Below are positions 25,601 through 32,889 of a DNA stretch of 64,000 nt, piece after piece. The notes under the pieces were generated by a model. It searched no databases, was not told where the DNA came from, and was given only the letters and a program-made list of their open reading frames with translations. The stretch covers positions 24,795,401 through 24,859,400 of the forward strand of contig NC_091193.1 in assembly GCF_040958095.1 (NCBI RefSeq), given 5' to 3'. The position numbers were made by a program, and so were the translations under genes. This stretch comes from Procambarus clarkii. Its lineage: Eukaryota; Arthropoda; Malacostraca; Decapoda; Cambaridae. How positions within the stretch are numbered: the stretch's first letter is position 1; every line of letters starts with the position of its first letter.

Positions 25601-28164
25601 GTTCCTCTCTGAAAGATTTCTGTCCTGACATTTTTGTTTTAATCAAAACAGATAATTGTTTGCAAAGACCACATCTGGTAATGGCAGCAGTCGACATGGA
25701 GGTGTTAAGAGAAAGCAAATGATGATATTTATTAAAAATAAGCTACAAGTGCTTGAACTTTGTGAAAAAAAAATCATTTTTTACATTCACAGTAAGAAAT
25801 TTGGGCAAGTCGAATGTCCAGGCAACTTGAATGGGGGTGGGCCCCATGTGATTCAGATTATTAAGCATAGATAGTATTTAAAATCATTAAAAGGCTCTGT
25901 TTAAAGAAACAACATACATCTCTAATCAAATAAAACTGCTGTTGAACTCTTTAATAAATTACAGTATAGAATTCTGTCTAATACTGTGTATGCACTTAAA
26001 GGCAGAATTGATAAGTACTGTACTTATCTTCAAATCCACACCTCATATTGTTTATGGGAAGGTTATGGTACTGTAGTACAAATAGCTTAGTTTGGATGTA
26101 ATGGCATGTTGCCATTGGTAATTCTCCATAATCTACATCTGGGTTTCCTCATTGTCACTGGATTTGGTCTAAATTGATTTTACATTTCAGTGCCACCCAT
26201 TATTCAACTCGAATAAATTTTCTTACTACTTTTGTTATTTTTTTATTTTTTTCTGGCATTTGCTTTAGGAAACATCTGAGTGGAATAACTCGGAAATTTT
26301 AGGTTTCGAACAAAAATGAAAAAATGAAACAGTGACACTTGGATGCTCCCTCGAGTTCCTATTTCCCTGTGCAGCAGTTTTTCTTAATGTCGATAAAAAT
26401 ACAACAATGATTGAGGGAGGAAACCCAAAGTTAGTGTGAGTGCTACCATTTGGGGGCTGTTGAGGGTAACAGCTGGATGGAGAATTGACAGTGTGTGTGT
26501 GTGTTACTTGGTGGCCCTTGTGATGTGCAGTGGTACCACTGTTTTCGTAGTTAATCCATTCATAGAGACTATACGAAAACCGAAACAAATTTTCCCATAA
26601 GAAAAAATGTAAATTTAATTTATCCGTTCCACACCCCCAAAAATATTAACTTAAAAATACATTTTATACAGAATACTACTCATATTTTCATACACAAAAC
26701 AATGAGGTGTAAATATAAAAAATAAATAAAATCAGTGAACATTTAACTGCACTTTAACTTTATTGAGAACACTTGTTGGTGCATGGGAGACGGTGAGGAG
26801 GGAGGGAGGAGCAGGGTTGATGTATGGGGAGGGGGGGGGGAGGAGGTGGTGAGACTTTCCCATGCTCGCTTCGCCTTAAACACATTCATATCTGCATCAT
26901 TGGTTTCAGATTTTCTTTTCACACATTTCACTGCCTCTGTTATGTGGCAGCCAGTCAGAACCAGTCACAACATGTCAGTCAAGCATTCAGTCAAGACCAG
27001 TCACAGGCAGTCATAGCCAAAGGCAGTCAAGCATTTACAATTGTAGTAGCAACTGGTTAGGCATTTACAGTCAGTCATGCATTCACAGTCAATCAGGCAC
27101 TCACAGTCAATCAGGCACTCACAGTCAATCAGCCATTTACAGTCACAACCAGTCAGTAAAAAATAAGAGTTTAATGACAGGCGCTTGGGAAGTCTGCCTC
27201 GGCTGGTAGCAAAGAAGCCCACCGTATCAATAAAAAAAATGAATACCGTCCATGTGGCTGGGAGGGGGTACAACTGGAAGGGTCCATTGTGGGGGATGAG
27301 GGGGTGTAGGTACTCGCCTAATTGTGCTTGCAGGGGTTGAGCTTTGGCTCTTTGGTCCCGCCTCTCAACTGTCAATCAACTGGTGTACAGATGGCAGGTA
27401 TCGGGGAGGGAGGGGGGGGTAATGGAGGTAGCAGGGAGGGGAAATGGAGGTAGCGAGGAGGGTGTGACATGGGGGGATAGAGGTTGCAGGATGAGGGGGT
27501 AGAGGTAGTGGGGAGGGTGCGGGATGGAGGGGGGGGTTAAGGTAGTGGGGAGGGTGTGGGATGGGGGAAATGGAAGTAGTGGGAAGGGTGACCAGGTTCT
27601 GGCTCATGGTGCCCGGTAGGCAAGAACTCCACCCACATCGACTGATGTCAAAATTAGGAATATCCATATCAGCCTGGATAGTGGGATAACTCCGGGGAGC
27701 CTCCGGGACTCACCCAGAAAATGGCGTTTCATTACATTCAACGCTGTTGTTTTTTTTTTTTGTGGGGGAGGGGCTATCTTCCTAATTTATTTTTTGTGTA
27801 CATTCTGGCATGTTACTACTAACAGTATGTAATACCAAAAAATTTTCTATAAAATTTCATCAATGCCCTAATTATACTTGATATTGTTAAACCCAATACA
27901 TTTAAATTTCATATATGAATATACAATAACAAAAGATGGAAATGGGTTAAAAACTTTAATAATGACCTGTCTTTGCAGGCACGAAGTCTTCTGAAGAGTG
28001 TCCCTAAGGATGCGAGAGTTTGCCTTCTTCCCAGTGTTGCTGTATCCACTTATTTAAATTCTTTACAAGAGGCACACTTTGATGTGTTTGATACCACTCT
28101 TCATAGACGCAATAACATGATCCCATATTCGTTGTTGTGGGCTAGACTTTGTAATAAGTACTAG
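1507..28164 (+). CDS. NDUFAF6: NDUFAF6, 3' five coding exons (mitochondrial complex I assembly factor 6)
   Basis: Five exons read as one open frame when joined: 1507-1629, 11025-11184, 15874-16001, 24193-24300 and 27979-28164 (stop included), 702 coding bases or 234 codons. The product matches the C-terminal two thirds of NDUFAF6 (C8orf38), a squalene/phytoene-synthase-family protein of the mitochondrial matrix side that is needed for complex I assembly. Recognisable blocks in order are [77 protein letters not shown] and [13 protein letters not shown]. Every junction keeps frame (phases 0, 1, 0, 0). The upstream exons, including any targeting peptide, are off the left edge. The introns (9395, 4689, 8191 and 3678 bp) are packed with transposons, but none enters an exon. 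Assignment is from recognition of the family; no search was run. Confidence 0.9.
1690..2725 (+). mobile_element. DIRS-B 5' terminal repeat and leader, truncated
   Basis: It begins with the same ctggggggagcc tip as the DIRS elements at 16147 and 33476. It then follows them base for base in the main (gtccaggctgat, gggaccatgagccagaacc, ctgccatcgaccggg, tggcacccagaaaggtagg, the C-rich block near 2050, and the ccgcctgggtacgttgtcctcttg block near 2500). Similarity stops near 2725 at ggttcgcagtat. Only the left inverted terminal repeat and about 600 bp of leader survive; no enzyme domain is present. Confidence 0.75.
2726..3293. other. Unassigned stretch, possibly an LTR remnant
   Basis: It lies between the DIRS remnant and the piggyBac target site. 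It has mixed composition turning T-rich, with an ATTAAA-like signal near 3207 and no coding potential. The texture resembles a retroviral-type LTR, but no matching partner or primer-binding site is visible, so the idea is weak. Confidence 0.2.
3314..3373 (+). repeat. Paired 16-bp palindromes in the piggyBac left end
   Basis: CACTTCATATGAAGTG occurs at 3314-3329 and 3358-3373, starts 44 bp apart. Each is preceded by a GTGCGCA- or CTGCGC-type motif. The first occupies bases 17-32 counted from the element tip. In canonical piggyBac the transposase cysteine-rich domain binds a palindromic internal repeat at this place, so these are candidate transposase-binding sites. Confidence 0.7.
3523..5686 (+). 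pseudogene. piggyBac transposase, single frameshift
   Basis: The start at 3523 is chosen for its ACCATGG context; upstream in-frame ATGs at 3397 and 3493 are possible. Frame 1 gives an acidic, serine-rich N-terminus and the start of the DDE_Tnp_1_7 domain, up to [15 protein letters not shown], then stops at 4452. Frame 2 resumes at INDYWSKD (about 4440). A one-base indel near 4430-4450 therefore breaks an otherwise open frame. Downstream, all three expected catalytic aspartates are in place: VVDESL (codon 4661-4663), YTDNYY (4904-4906) and LIDKSD (5213-5215). The C-terminal cysteine-rich domain (CLVC, then [13 protein letters not shown]) is intact, ending SLEIF. This is a recently dead copy; the family may have active members elsewhere. 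Confidence 0.88.
6340..9637 (+). mobile_element. DIRS-type retrotransposon, subfamily A, 5'-truncated and degenerate
   Basis: GC-rich block with broken frames of a tyrosine-recombinase retrotransposon. A reverse-transcriptase box YLDDWLVW is at 7055-7078 (the YLDDWL form is typical of DIRS). An RNase H-like region lies around 7990-8320, including [14 protein letters not shown] and [18 protein letters not shown] in neighbouring frames. Degenerate recombinase-region sequence lies about 8360-9020. The 3' part has an internal complementary region about 9045-9160 and a right terminal repeat ending at 9637 with the family tip (tggcgtttcattacattcaa). The left terminal repeat is missing, so the left limit is approximate. 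No intact ORF remains. It lies in NDUFAF6 intron 1. Confidence 0.75.
6644..6817 (+). repeat. 58-bp tandem repeat, 3 copies, inside DIRS-A
   Basis: Three nearly identical consecutive 58-bp units begin at 6644, 6702 and 6760 (each starts gttcttctggacttcttcag). Because 58 is not a multiple of three, the same peptide ([12 protein letters not shown]) appears in all three forward frames. This is a local tandem expansion in dead coding sequence. Confidence 0.85.
9640..10440 (-). mobile_element. Internally deleted piggyBac-like element (same family as 49657-52147)
   Basis: On the - strand, ATG at 10150-10148 begins [18 protein letters not shown], matching the N-terminus of the piggyBac at 49987 (MDSDQEQCHPRTKAVKET). 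After SEKLSSV the frame jumps to the C-terminal part (NVATPG, then [12 protein letters not shown]), so the catalytic core is deleted. About 9780-9650 carries a cysteine-rich C-terminus ([14 protein letters not shown] in the appropriate frame). Upstream sequence to about 10440 matches the 5' leader of the 49657 copy. The 3' end abuts the DIRS-A tip; no TTAA pair was found. Confidence 0.7.
10441..11024. other. Intron 1 remainder, no feature recognised
   Basis: AT-rich sequence with a T18 run near 10707-10724. It ends in the polypyrimidine tract and acceptor of NDUFAF6 exon 11025. No coding or transposon signal was recognised. Confidence 0.4.
11025..11184 (+). CDS. NDUFAF6: NDUFAF6 exon (second in window)
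   Basis: 160 bp, entering in phase 0 and leaving in phase 1. The acceptor is a pyrimidine-rich tract ending ttcag at 11020-11024. The donor is TTGG|GTGTGT at 11184/11185. It encodes [20 protein letters not shown] and ends YYLILQGL plus one base. This corresponds to the NDUFAF6 segment that follows the conserved QPVAIEL motif. Confidence 0.9.
11185..11884. other. Intron 2 proximal part, no feature recognised
   Basis: AT-rich sequence after the NDUFAF6 donor at 11185. The short ORFs in it show no recognisable similarity. Confidence 0.4.
11885..12740 (-). mobile_element. LINE 3' fragment (CR1-like), reverse orientation
   Basis: Read on the - strand, degenerate reverse-transcriptase C-terminal sequence runs from [10 protein letters not shown] (about 12735) through a [19 protein letters not shown] stretch and a SRVEYCC-like motif. 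It then reaches [20 protein letters not shown], and finally a 3' tail (GDSYVR... then a GC-rich ccgggccgcgggga block) ending at about 11885. The tail is shared with the SINE at 47106. Several stops and shifts are present; only the last ~850 bp of the element is there. Confidence 0.65.
12741..14735 (+). mobile_element. CR1-like LINE, reverse-transcriptase half, 5'-truncated
   Basis: Forward-strand non-LTR reverse transcriptase. Landmarks in order: [69 protein letters not shown] (active site), and a C-terminal domain with [16 protein letters not shown] and [19 protein letters not shown]. Disruptions are a TGA at 13704, a TGA at 13962 and a frame change near 13997. The element ends with gtaactacacttaggtaatt repeats (14698-14735). 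A sister copy at 62110-63765 is readable through the first of these stops. The endonuclease and ORF1 are missing but occur in the fragment at 30290-31845. Confidence 0.88.
14762..14875 (+). repeat. Copy of a dispersed ~120-bp repeat
   Basis: It contains the shared core order: tagggaat, ttgcaaaca, gataccaaaa, then gaattaaggtgagaaa and gagtatacacattt. Other copies are at about 42095-42215, 42294-42405 and 52395-52480, and reversed at about 61500-61612, 61690-61775 and 61880-61945. Confidence 0.7.
14876..15136 (+). repeat. 12-bp minisatellite, about 21 units
   Basis: Tandem 12-mers of the form cgcacgctcacc / tgcacgcttacc alternate over about 260 bp. The unit has no stop in any frame, which produces artificial HAHPHAYL and TLTRTLTC reading frames. 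It lies between a dispersed repeat and a second, partial LINE 3' end. Confidence 0.92.
15181..15700 (+). mobile_element. Second LINE 3' end, duplicate of the 12741 family
   Basis: It starts at aagaagcacatcaacaaactgg and repeats the C-terminal coding part of the preceding LINE ([20 protein letters not shown], then [16 protein letters not shown]). It differs by scattered substitutions and a 3-bp loss (RNTFANRVV). The tail gagcgtagctctcatcctgt occurs twice (about 15578 and 15658), followed by taggtaattac motifs. Confidence 0.85.
15701..15873. other. Intron 2 terminal part
   Basis: AT-rich sequence leading into the acceptor at 15872-15873 of the third NDUFAF6 exon; no other feature seen. Confidence 0.4.
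15874..16001 (+). CDS. NDUFAF6: NDUFAF6 exon (third in window), with GC splice donor
   Basis: 128 bp completing the split glycine codon, then [20 protein letters not shown] and [11 protein letters not shown]. The acceptor is atttcag at 15867-15873. The frame and the family alignment require the exon to end after ATG at 16001, where the next bases are GCAAGT. This is a GC donor with otherwise strong consensus. The nearest GT, four bases on, would break the frame. Confidence 0.87.
19060..19650 (-). mobile_element. Two reversed LINE 3' fragments inserted in DIRS-B
   Basis: On the - strand, 19340-19060 gives [20 protein letters not shown] and then [17 protein letters not shown], a LINE C-terminus and 3' end also seen at 27305-27385. 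About 19640-19345 gives [20 protein letters not shown] and [20 protein letters not shown], a second LINE family's C-terminus (the RVVDxWNQLPxNVV type), with its tail toward 19345. The corresponding place in the sister DIRS at 33476-38850 lacks this block, so it is a later insertion. The insert may extend a few hundred bases further, to about 20040. Confidence 0.65.
21291..21385 (+). repeat. DIRS internal complementary region
   Basis: The first part reads agccgacggggttccccccagaaa, the reverse complement of the element's own left tip, with a few changes. It is followed immediately by accagcgttgaatgtaatga and ccattttctgggtgagtccc, the reverse complement of the element's right tip. In DIRS1 this junction serves as the template that completes the ends during replication through a circle. 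Confidence 0.8.
21891..22401. other. Intron 3 spacer, no feature recognised
   Basis: AT-rich sequence between the DIRS-B right tip and the TTAA of the next piggyBac-like element; no coding signal. Confidence 0.4.
22406..23841 (-). mobile_element. Internally deleted piggyBac-family element (1436 bp)
   Basis: TTAA duplications flank it at 22402-22405 and 23842-23845. The transposase is on the - strand, so the 5' tip is at 23841. From that tip the sequence carries two copies of an ACTGCGCCAACCGAG motif 34 bp apart, the first forming the dyad ACCGAG-N4-CTCGGT at bases 17-32. A transposase C-terminus is recognisable at about 23110-22920: CVICKHTE, then [20 protein letters not shown] and YYSLPKY with a stop. 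The catalytic domain is absent, and what lies between is degenerate. Confidence 0.75.
23846..24192. other. Intron 3 end
   Basis: AT-rich sequence with a T14 run near 24088, leading to the acceptor of the fourth NDUFAF6 exon. Confidence 0.4.
24193..24300 (+). CDS. NDUFAF6: NDUFAF6 exon (fourth in window)
   Basis: 108 bp, 36 codons, phase 0 at both ends. The acceptor is atttcag at 24186-24192 and the donor is CAT|GTAAGT at 24300/24301. It encodes [18 protein letters not shown] followed by [18 protein letters not shown], the conserved IYDIASxAHxHL region of the family. Confidence 0.9.
24301..25193. other. Intron 4 proximal part
   Basis: AT-rich to about 24960, then a purine-rich G/A stretch (about 24985-25190) without clear periodicity. 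No gene recognised. Confidence 0.4.
25194..25448. mobile_element. MITE with ~70-bp terminal inverted repeats (255 bp)
   Basis: The left end gacccagattcacgaagcag matches the reverse complement of the right end, gacccagattcatgaagcag. The match continues through a (g)ttac...agtacttacgaac segment and a ctcaatctttg segment, giving inverted repeats of about 70 bp around a ~115-bp centre. No coding capacity. It lies in NDUFAF6 intron 4. Confidence 0.8.
25449..26527. other. Intron 4 middle part, no feature recognised
   Basis: Mostly AT-rich. No transposon end or coding similarity was recognised; a short TG run lies at about 26491-26503. Confidence 0.35.
26528..26770. mobile_element. Tigger-like terminal fragment
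   Basis: It starts with cagtggtaccactgttttcg and continues with a cccataagaaaaaatgtaaa stretch and ttatccgttcc. This is the tip and subterminal texture of pogo/Tigger elements, comparable with about 33360-33460 on the other strand. The opposite end was not found, so the right limit is approximate. Confidence 0.5.
26985..27150 (+). repeat. ~18-bp degenerate minisatellite
   Basis: Units of the form cagtcaatcaggcactca repeat around 27070-27140, with more diverged cagtcaagca-type copies upstream to about 26985. Confidence 0.75.
27305..27385 (-). mobile_element. LINE 3' end fragment (same family as 19065-19340)
   Basis: Read on + it is ctcgcctaattgtgcttgca, ggggttgagctttggctctt and so on, closely matching 19070-19150. 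On the - strand it encodes the tail of a LINE ([11 protein letters not shown] type). Confidence 0.55.
27390..27590 (+). repeat. G-rich degenerate simple repeat
   Basis: Imperfect repetition of ggaggtagcaggaggg-like motifs over about 200 bp. There is no fixed period and no coding meaning. Confidence 0.6.
27590..27748 (+). mobile_element. DIRS right-terminal fragment
   Basis: It contains gaccaggttctggctcatgg, gcctggatag, ctccggggagcctccgggac, and the family tip cccagaaaatggcgtttcat plus acattcaacgctg. Only the outermost ~160 bp of a DIRS right repeat is present, 230 bp before the last NDUFAF6 exon. Confidence 0.8.
27979..28164 (+). CDS. NDUFAF6: NDUFAF6 terminal coding exon
   Basis: 61 codons plus TAG at 28162-28164. 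The acceptor is ctttgcag at 27971-27978. It encodes [20 protein letters not shown] and, near the end, [20 protein letters not shown], matching the family C-terminus, where a VDFDIFHPSL-type motif precedes a short tail. The protein ends LWARLCNKY. Confidence 0.9.
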   Translation, partial: ARSLLKSVPKDARVCLLPSVAVSTYLNSLQEAHFDVFDTTLHRRNNMIPYSLLWARLCNKY

Positions 28165-28280
28165 AAATAGAAAAGCCTTTTGAAAGATAAAATGGACAGT
28201 ATTTCTGTTTGAATGCTCTATATTAAAATTTTTAGGGAAATACAAAATGTAGAGTATAGTTATTAATGTAAATAAAAATA
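28165..28280 (+). promoter_or_regulatory. NDUFAF6: NDUFAF6 3'UTR with candidate polyadenylation signal
   Basis: An AATAAA hexamer at 28271-28276 lies 107 bases past the stop codon in AT-rich sequence, the first clear signal after the terminal exon. Actual cleavage is not visible from sequence alone. Confidence 0.45.
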
Positions 28281-28734
28281 CCTTATATGACTAACTTGGA
28301 ATTTATTTTTGCACCTGAGGAAAATTTTTTCCACAACAACAAATACTATAGTTAAATCACATAGAATAAAGAAAATTCCAATAAGAATGAGATATACCAG
28401 TAATATCATTAATTGAACTGTAATAATTGAACAAAGTAGCACTTAAACAACTCTTTGTGGGACTCCATGTTGTTGATAGGAGGAAGAGTAACAGGACCCA
28501 GTTTGGATAAAAAAAAAAAAAAAAAAATTTTTAATATATTCAGATATATTATGAAAATATGAGGCTGAAAAAATGTAATGGTTAAAATATGGTCCTTCTA
28601 AATACTGTAGTCTTGTATGCTTTTACAAGATTAGAGAGCAGAAATTAAAATTTAACAGTATGGAAAGTATTTTGCTTTGTAATTCTACCATAGTAGTAGT
28701 AGGCATCCTTCAATCTTGGGAGACTATGGAGTTG
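28281..28734. other. AT-rich intergenic stretch
   Basis: Sequence after the NDUFAF6 polyadenylation signal, with an A18 run near 28510. No gene seen. Confidence 0.4.
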
Positions 28735-29890
28735 CACCTTAGTTGTCAATCCTGGTGCAGCGTCTGGTGTGACTGATGAGGCCAATCCGAGAGTGGCAAT
28801 CCATCCCACACCGAGCACAAACGAAATCCGATTCTGGTCTGTCTTCCTGGCTACCGGCTTTCCTTCTCTGTCTCTTTGCCTCCGATTCCTTGGCAAGTGA
28901 CTCCTCGAACTTGGAGCTTGGATGGTCTGCAGCCAGTGTCTCCCATATAGCAAGATCGACGTCCATGGCTTTCAGGTCCCTTTTGCATACGTCTTTGTAC
29001 CGTAGCTGGGGCTTGCCTGTTGGACGCTTTCCCTGCATCAGCTCTCCGTACAGGAGATCCTTGGGGATCCTGCTGTCGCCCATTCGCACAACGTGCCTGA
29101 GGCAGCACATTCGTCTCTGTTTCAGCATTGTGTACATGCTGTTGATTCTTGCTCTCCCCAAGACGTTGTTGTTTGTCACCTTGTCCTGCCAGGTGATGTC
29201 AAAGATGTGTCGAAGGCAGCGCATGTGATAGGCATTCAGCTGTCTTTCCTGGCGGGCGCGGAGTGTCCAAGACTCACTGCCATAAAGGAGAGTGCTCAGG
29301 AGACAGGCTCTGTAAACCTGAATCTTGGTATACTCGGTTAGCTTATTGTTGGCCCACACTCTTTGTCAGTCTGGACATGGTAGTAGATGCCTTACCGATG
29401 CGTTTGTTTAGCTCCGTATCAAGAGAGAGGGAGTCAGAGATTGTGGAGCCCAGGTACACAAAGTCATGAACGACTTTCAGTTTGGAATCGGAGATGCCGA
29501 TGTTAGGTGGGGAGTCCACTCCTTGTCCCATGACTTGTGTTTTCTTCAGGCTGATGGTGAGTCCGAAAGCCTGATAGGCCTTGCTGAAGCGGGTTATGAG
29601 CCGTTGGAGGTCTTCGGCTGAGTGGGCAGTGACTGCTGCGTCATCAGCAAAAAGGAAGTCGCGCAGACACCTCAGCTGAACCTTCGTCTTGGCTCTCAGC
29701 CTGGCAAGGTTAAAGAGCTTTCCATCCGACCTGGTCCGGAGGTAAATGCCTTCCGTGACAGATCCAAAGGCGTGCCGCAGCATAACTACGAAGAAAATTC
29801 TGAATAGGGTTGGAGCCAGTACGCAGCCCTGCTTTACTCCACTTCGGATGTCAAAGGCTCTGATGTTAGGCCATCAAAGACCACGGTTCC
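28735..29890 (-). mobile_element. LINE reverse-transcriptase C-terminal half, reverse, 5'-truncated
   Basis: On the - strand, 29880-29343 contains SGVKQGCVLAPTLF, RTRSDGKLFNLARL, the active site FLFADDAAVTAHS, and FVYLGSTIS. A frameshift near 29350 leads to 29359-28739: YKIQVYRACLLSTLLYGSES (read with minor ambiguity), QRRMCCLRHVVRMGDSRIPK, TGKPQLRYKDVCKRDLKAMD, and a C-terminal zinc-knuckle FVCARCGMDCHSRIGLISHT. The family differs from the CR1-like LINEs elsewhere in the window. One frameshift, otherwise well preserved. Confidence 0.85.
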
Positions 29891-30135
29891 CCTCATGTTC
29901 TACCATAACAATATACTCATATATAATATATACTTAATATATAATTCTACCATAACATCCATTGTATAATGATTTACAAAATCCAATTGTGATGACAATT
30001 ATGAAATTCAAATTGGTACATGACAGATATAGATCACACATTTCATCAGTTTTCAGACAATTTTGTAAGATCAAATAGCTTATAATTATTCAGTGAAATA
30101 TTGTACCTGATTTTCATAGTATTTTTAGCAGGATT
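29891..30135. other. AT-rich spacer
   Basis: No feature recognised. Confidence 0.35.
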
Positions 30136-30275
30136 GTTGTGATAATTAGCGCTGTAGTGGGAGGAGTAATCTTGGTGTAGGTAGTGTTGTCTGCTGACTC
30201 TGTGTGATCACCTTTTACTGTTTGGACTCACTATACCAGCTTAGTTGTTCACCATAACGAACCACTAAGTTGATA
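30136..30275 (+). repeat. Diverged copy of the internal repeat of the 56767 element
   Basis: The order gtggtgata-like, agcgctgtagtgggaggagt, tctgctgactctgtgtgatc, accttttactg, ctcac(t)ataccagcttag parallels 57155-57290 inside the non-autonomous piggyBac-like element. The origin of the shared repeat is unknown. Confidence 0.5.
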
Positions 30276-30289
30276 TTGCAAGTCAAAAA

Positions 30290-31845
30290 GCAACGAGGTG
30301 TGGCCACCACATCTTTCCGCCCAAGTTTGGGAGGAATTCAGGAAGGAGATGCATGAAATGAAGAATACAATTAGCAACCTGCAAAGTGAGCTGACAGCAG
30401 GAAAGGAGGAGGTCAAATCCCTCACAGAAAAATAATGAGACTGAACATCAGATTATCTTCCAAAGGGAAGAGGGAATTGGCACATTGGAAGGAAATTCCT
30501 CTGTACCTGAAACATGTGTGGAAATACTGAGAAAGAGCACAGAAGCAATGGCCACAGTGAGGGAGGTAGCCATGCAAGCAGCTACCTCACAGGAAGCAGC
30601 AAGGTGCACCAGTCAGCTGCTGGAGAGAAAAAGATCAGTGATAGCTGTAGGCATCAAAGAACAGGAAGGATCCAATAGGAAAGAATGGAATAGCAAGGAC
30701 AGAGAGGCAGTAAATGGGATACTAAAGACGTTAAAGATGGAAGGGGCTGAACAAAACATTGAGAAGGTTTTCAGGTTGAGCTGGTACAACAAGGACAGAG
30801 ACCGCCTGGTGCAGATAGCGTTTGCAAAACATGAAGGAGGTTATTATAGAAAGGAAGAGTCATCTGCAGTATGTGGAGGAAGACAAAAAAGTATTCCTCC
30901 AGAGGGACAGGACGAAGGAGGAAAGAGCCTGGGCGACAGAGGCAAGGAGGAAGCGCAGGGAGAGAGAAGTAAACCAGGAAATCACAGCCCCCAACACAAC
31001 AGTCCTAGAAACAAGAGAACCCACAACCAGCATCCCAGCAACACCAGAGGGGAGGGGCAACACCACCACCTTCCTCTGCATAGAAACCCTCCCTACCCCC
31101 TCACCCTACCTGCTCCCACTCAAATGCTCACTCAACCCTCCCCCCCCCCCCCCCACACCCTATTCTGACCCTGTCACCCCTTCCTCCTTCCCACCATGTC
31201 CCCCCTCCCACCTTTCTCTCCTGTCCCACTACCTCCTTACCCCATACCCTACCTGTCCTCCCTTCCCTTGAATCCCCCACCCCAGAATCCACTGTGACCC
31301 TGTTAACCACCTCACAGATCTTCACACCTATTGAACAGCTTCCTCCATCAGCAGAGAACGCTCACCAAGAAGGGGGACAAGAGAATGAACAAAAGAAAGT
31401 GAGCTTCAAGGCAATGTACGCTAACATTGATGGGATTACGAATAAAACAAGTGTACTTAGAGAATGGGGCACCAGAAGAAAACCCAGACATAATAGCACT
31501 CACAGAAACAAAGCTAACGAAATAAATGCAGTGTTTCCACAGGACTACTATGTAGTGAGGAAAGAGAGAGAGAAGAAAGAGGAGGAGGTGGTGTAGCTTT
31601 GCTGATAAGAAAAGGCTGGAGTTTTGAAGAGATGGTTGTTCAGGGCTGTGAAGATTTCAGTGACTACATAACAGGTACCATAGCAATTGGAGGACAAAAT
31701 ATTATAGTAGTAGTCATATATAACCTCCACCAAACTACACAAGACCCAGACAGGAATATGATAGAAACAACATGGCCACCATCAATATAATAGAGAGAGT
31801 AGCTTCTGTAGCTAGCAGGAACGGATCCAGACTACTAATCATGGG
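30290..31845 (+). mobile_element. LINE 5' half: ORF1 plus endonuclease, frameshifted and 3'-truncated
   Basis: ORF1-like sequence around 30485-31000 (KVFRLSWYNKDRDRLVQIAF, then in the next frame KKVFLQRDRTKEERAWATEA) is followed by a P-rich, C-rich stretch (about 31080-31290). An apurinic-endonuclease-like domain in changing frames comes next: KAMYANIDGITNKTS, NAVFPQDYYVVRKERE, then ALLIRKGWSFEEMVVQGCED and FSDYITGTIAIGGQNIIVVV. It breaks off at about 31845, where DIRS sequence begins. This is the half missing from the CR1-like LINEs at 12741 and 62110 and may belong to the same family. Confidence 0.7.
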
Positions 31846-32169
31846 CCCAAGACATATTGCCAAAGACTGCAACAAGAGCAGCAAACTTATGAATGTCATG
31901 GGCATAGGGATAGATAGCAGGCTGGCTAGACTTAATTACCCTGCAGACAACCCGAACCCGTGAACAGGGGTAGAAGGGAAACCAGTTCAACCCAAAGCGC
32001 ATCCCAGGACACAGAAGCCGTGGTGGGCAGATAACGGCGCAGGGCCGCAACCGGACACAACACATGATGAACCCCTGGCCTGACCAACCAAGCATCAAAA
32101 ACCAAAGACATCTCCGGAAAGCAGCAGTCTCATTCTTCGCCAGAAAATAGGGAGATGGCTGCAGAAAAA
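31846..32169 (-). mobile_element. DIRS-A fragment, reverse
   Basis: It matches 44166-44480 of the reversed DIRS in order: gggcccaagaca, tagatagcaggctggctaga, cttaa, cagttcaacccaaagcgcat, ccgcaaccggacacaacaca, gaccaaccaagcatcaa, and a gccagaaaa...agatggctgc stretch. It is cut off by the Tigger left tip at 32172. Confidence 0.75.
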
Positions 32170-32436
32170 CACAGTGGCACCTCGACTTACGATAATTTCG
32201 AGTTACGATGTAAATTTCATAAAAATATACGACTCGACATACGATGGTGTCGTCGACTAACGATATTTGTTGGTACACGTTTGGGTCGACCAAGTGCATG
32301 GTTCCCGGTCACGCGGTCCGACCTGCCTCAGTTTACTACAGCTACCCGCTTAGTGACGATTGAGCCTAAAAGAAATTCCGCGTTCGTGGTGATTTTTTGC
32401 ATTTTGAACATTAAAGTAATTATTATATATCATGCC

Positions 32437-32889
32437 ATGAGTCCCAGGAAAGTCAGTGGTAAGGCTCAACATATGAGATCCCATGGAAGGATGCCCATAG
32501 AGCAGAAACAAAAGATCATTCGTAAATATGAAGATGGAGTGCGGGTTGTTGGACTGGCTAGGCAGTACAACAAATCTCAGTCAACGATATCCACCATACT
32601 GGCTAAGAAAAAGGACAATATGGGTGCTAAAGTGATGCATCATTACAGACAAATGTTAAAACGAAGGGAAAAACACATGTCTCTTGACAAATTTGTAGTC
32701 AGACAAACAAGCACTGAACCACAACCAGGTCCTAGTGGTATTCAGCCAAAACGTAGGAGAGAGAGTACCCCAGAGAAAACATCACTGCCTGATGTGATAA
32801 TGGAAGGGGACTTCCCTTCCAAACAGCAACATCTCTTCTCCTCCCCCCTCATGCAACCCGTTCTCGCAAATTTAATAAGTCAATATTGA
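32437..32889 (+). pseudogene. Tigger HTH protein lacking the DDE domain
   Basis: 150 codons from ATG at 32437 (the frame is open upstream to 32155 through the transposon tip, so this start is the first methionine consistent with family N-termini). Residues about 1-60 are a psq/CENP-B-like helix-turn-helix: RMPIEQKQKIIRKYEDGVRV, VGLARQYNKSQSTISTILAK. Residues about 62-145 are low-complexity tail (MSLDKFVVRQTSTEPQPGPS, then KRRRESTPEKT), like the C-terminal tails of these transposases. The central DDE catalytic region is missing, pointing to an internal deletion. The last codons and stop belong to the inserted foldback element. Confidence 0.75.

Noticed and set aside
31080..31290. Proline-rich secreted or structural protein
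   Set aside because: The proline codons come from a C-rich linker within a frameshifted LINE ORF1 to endonuclease region.
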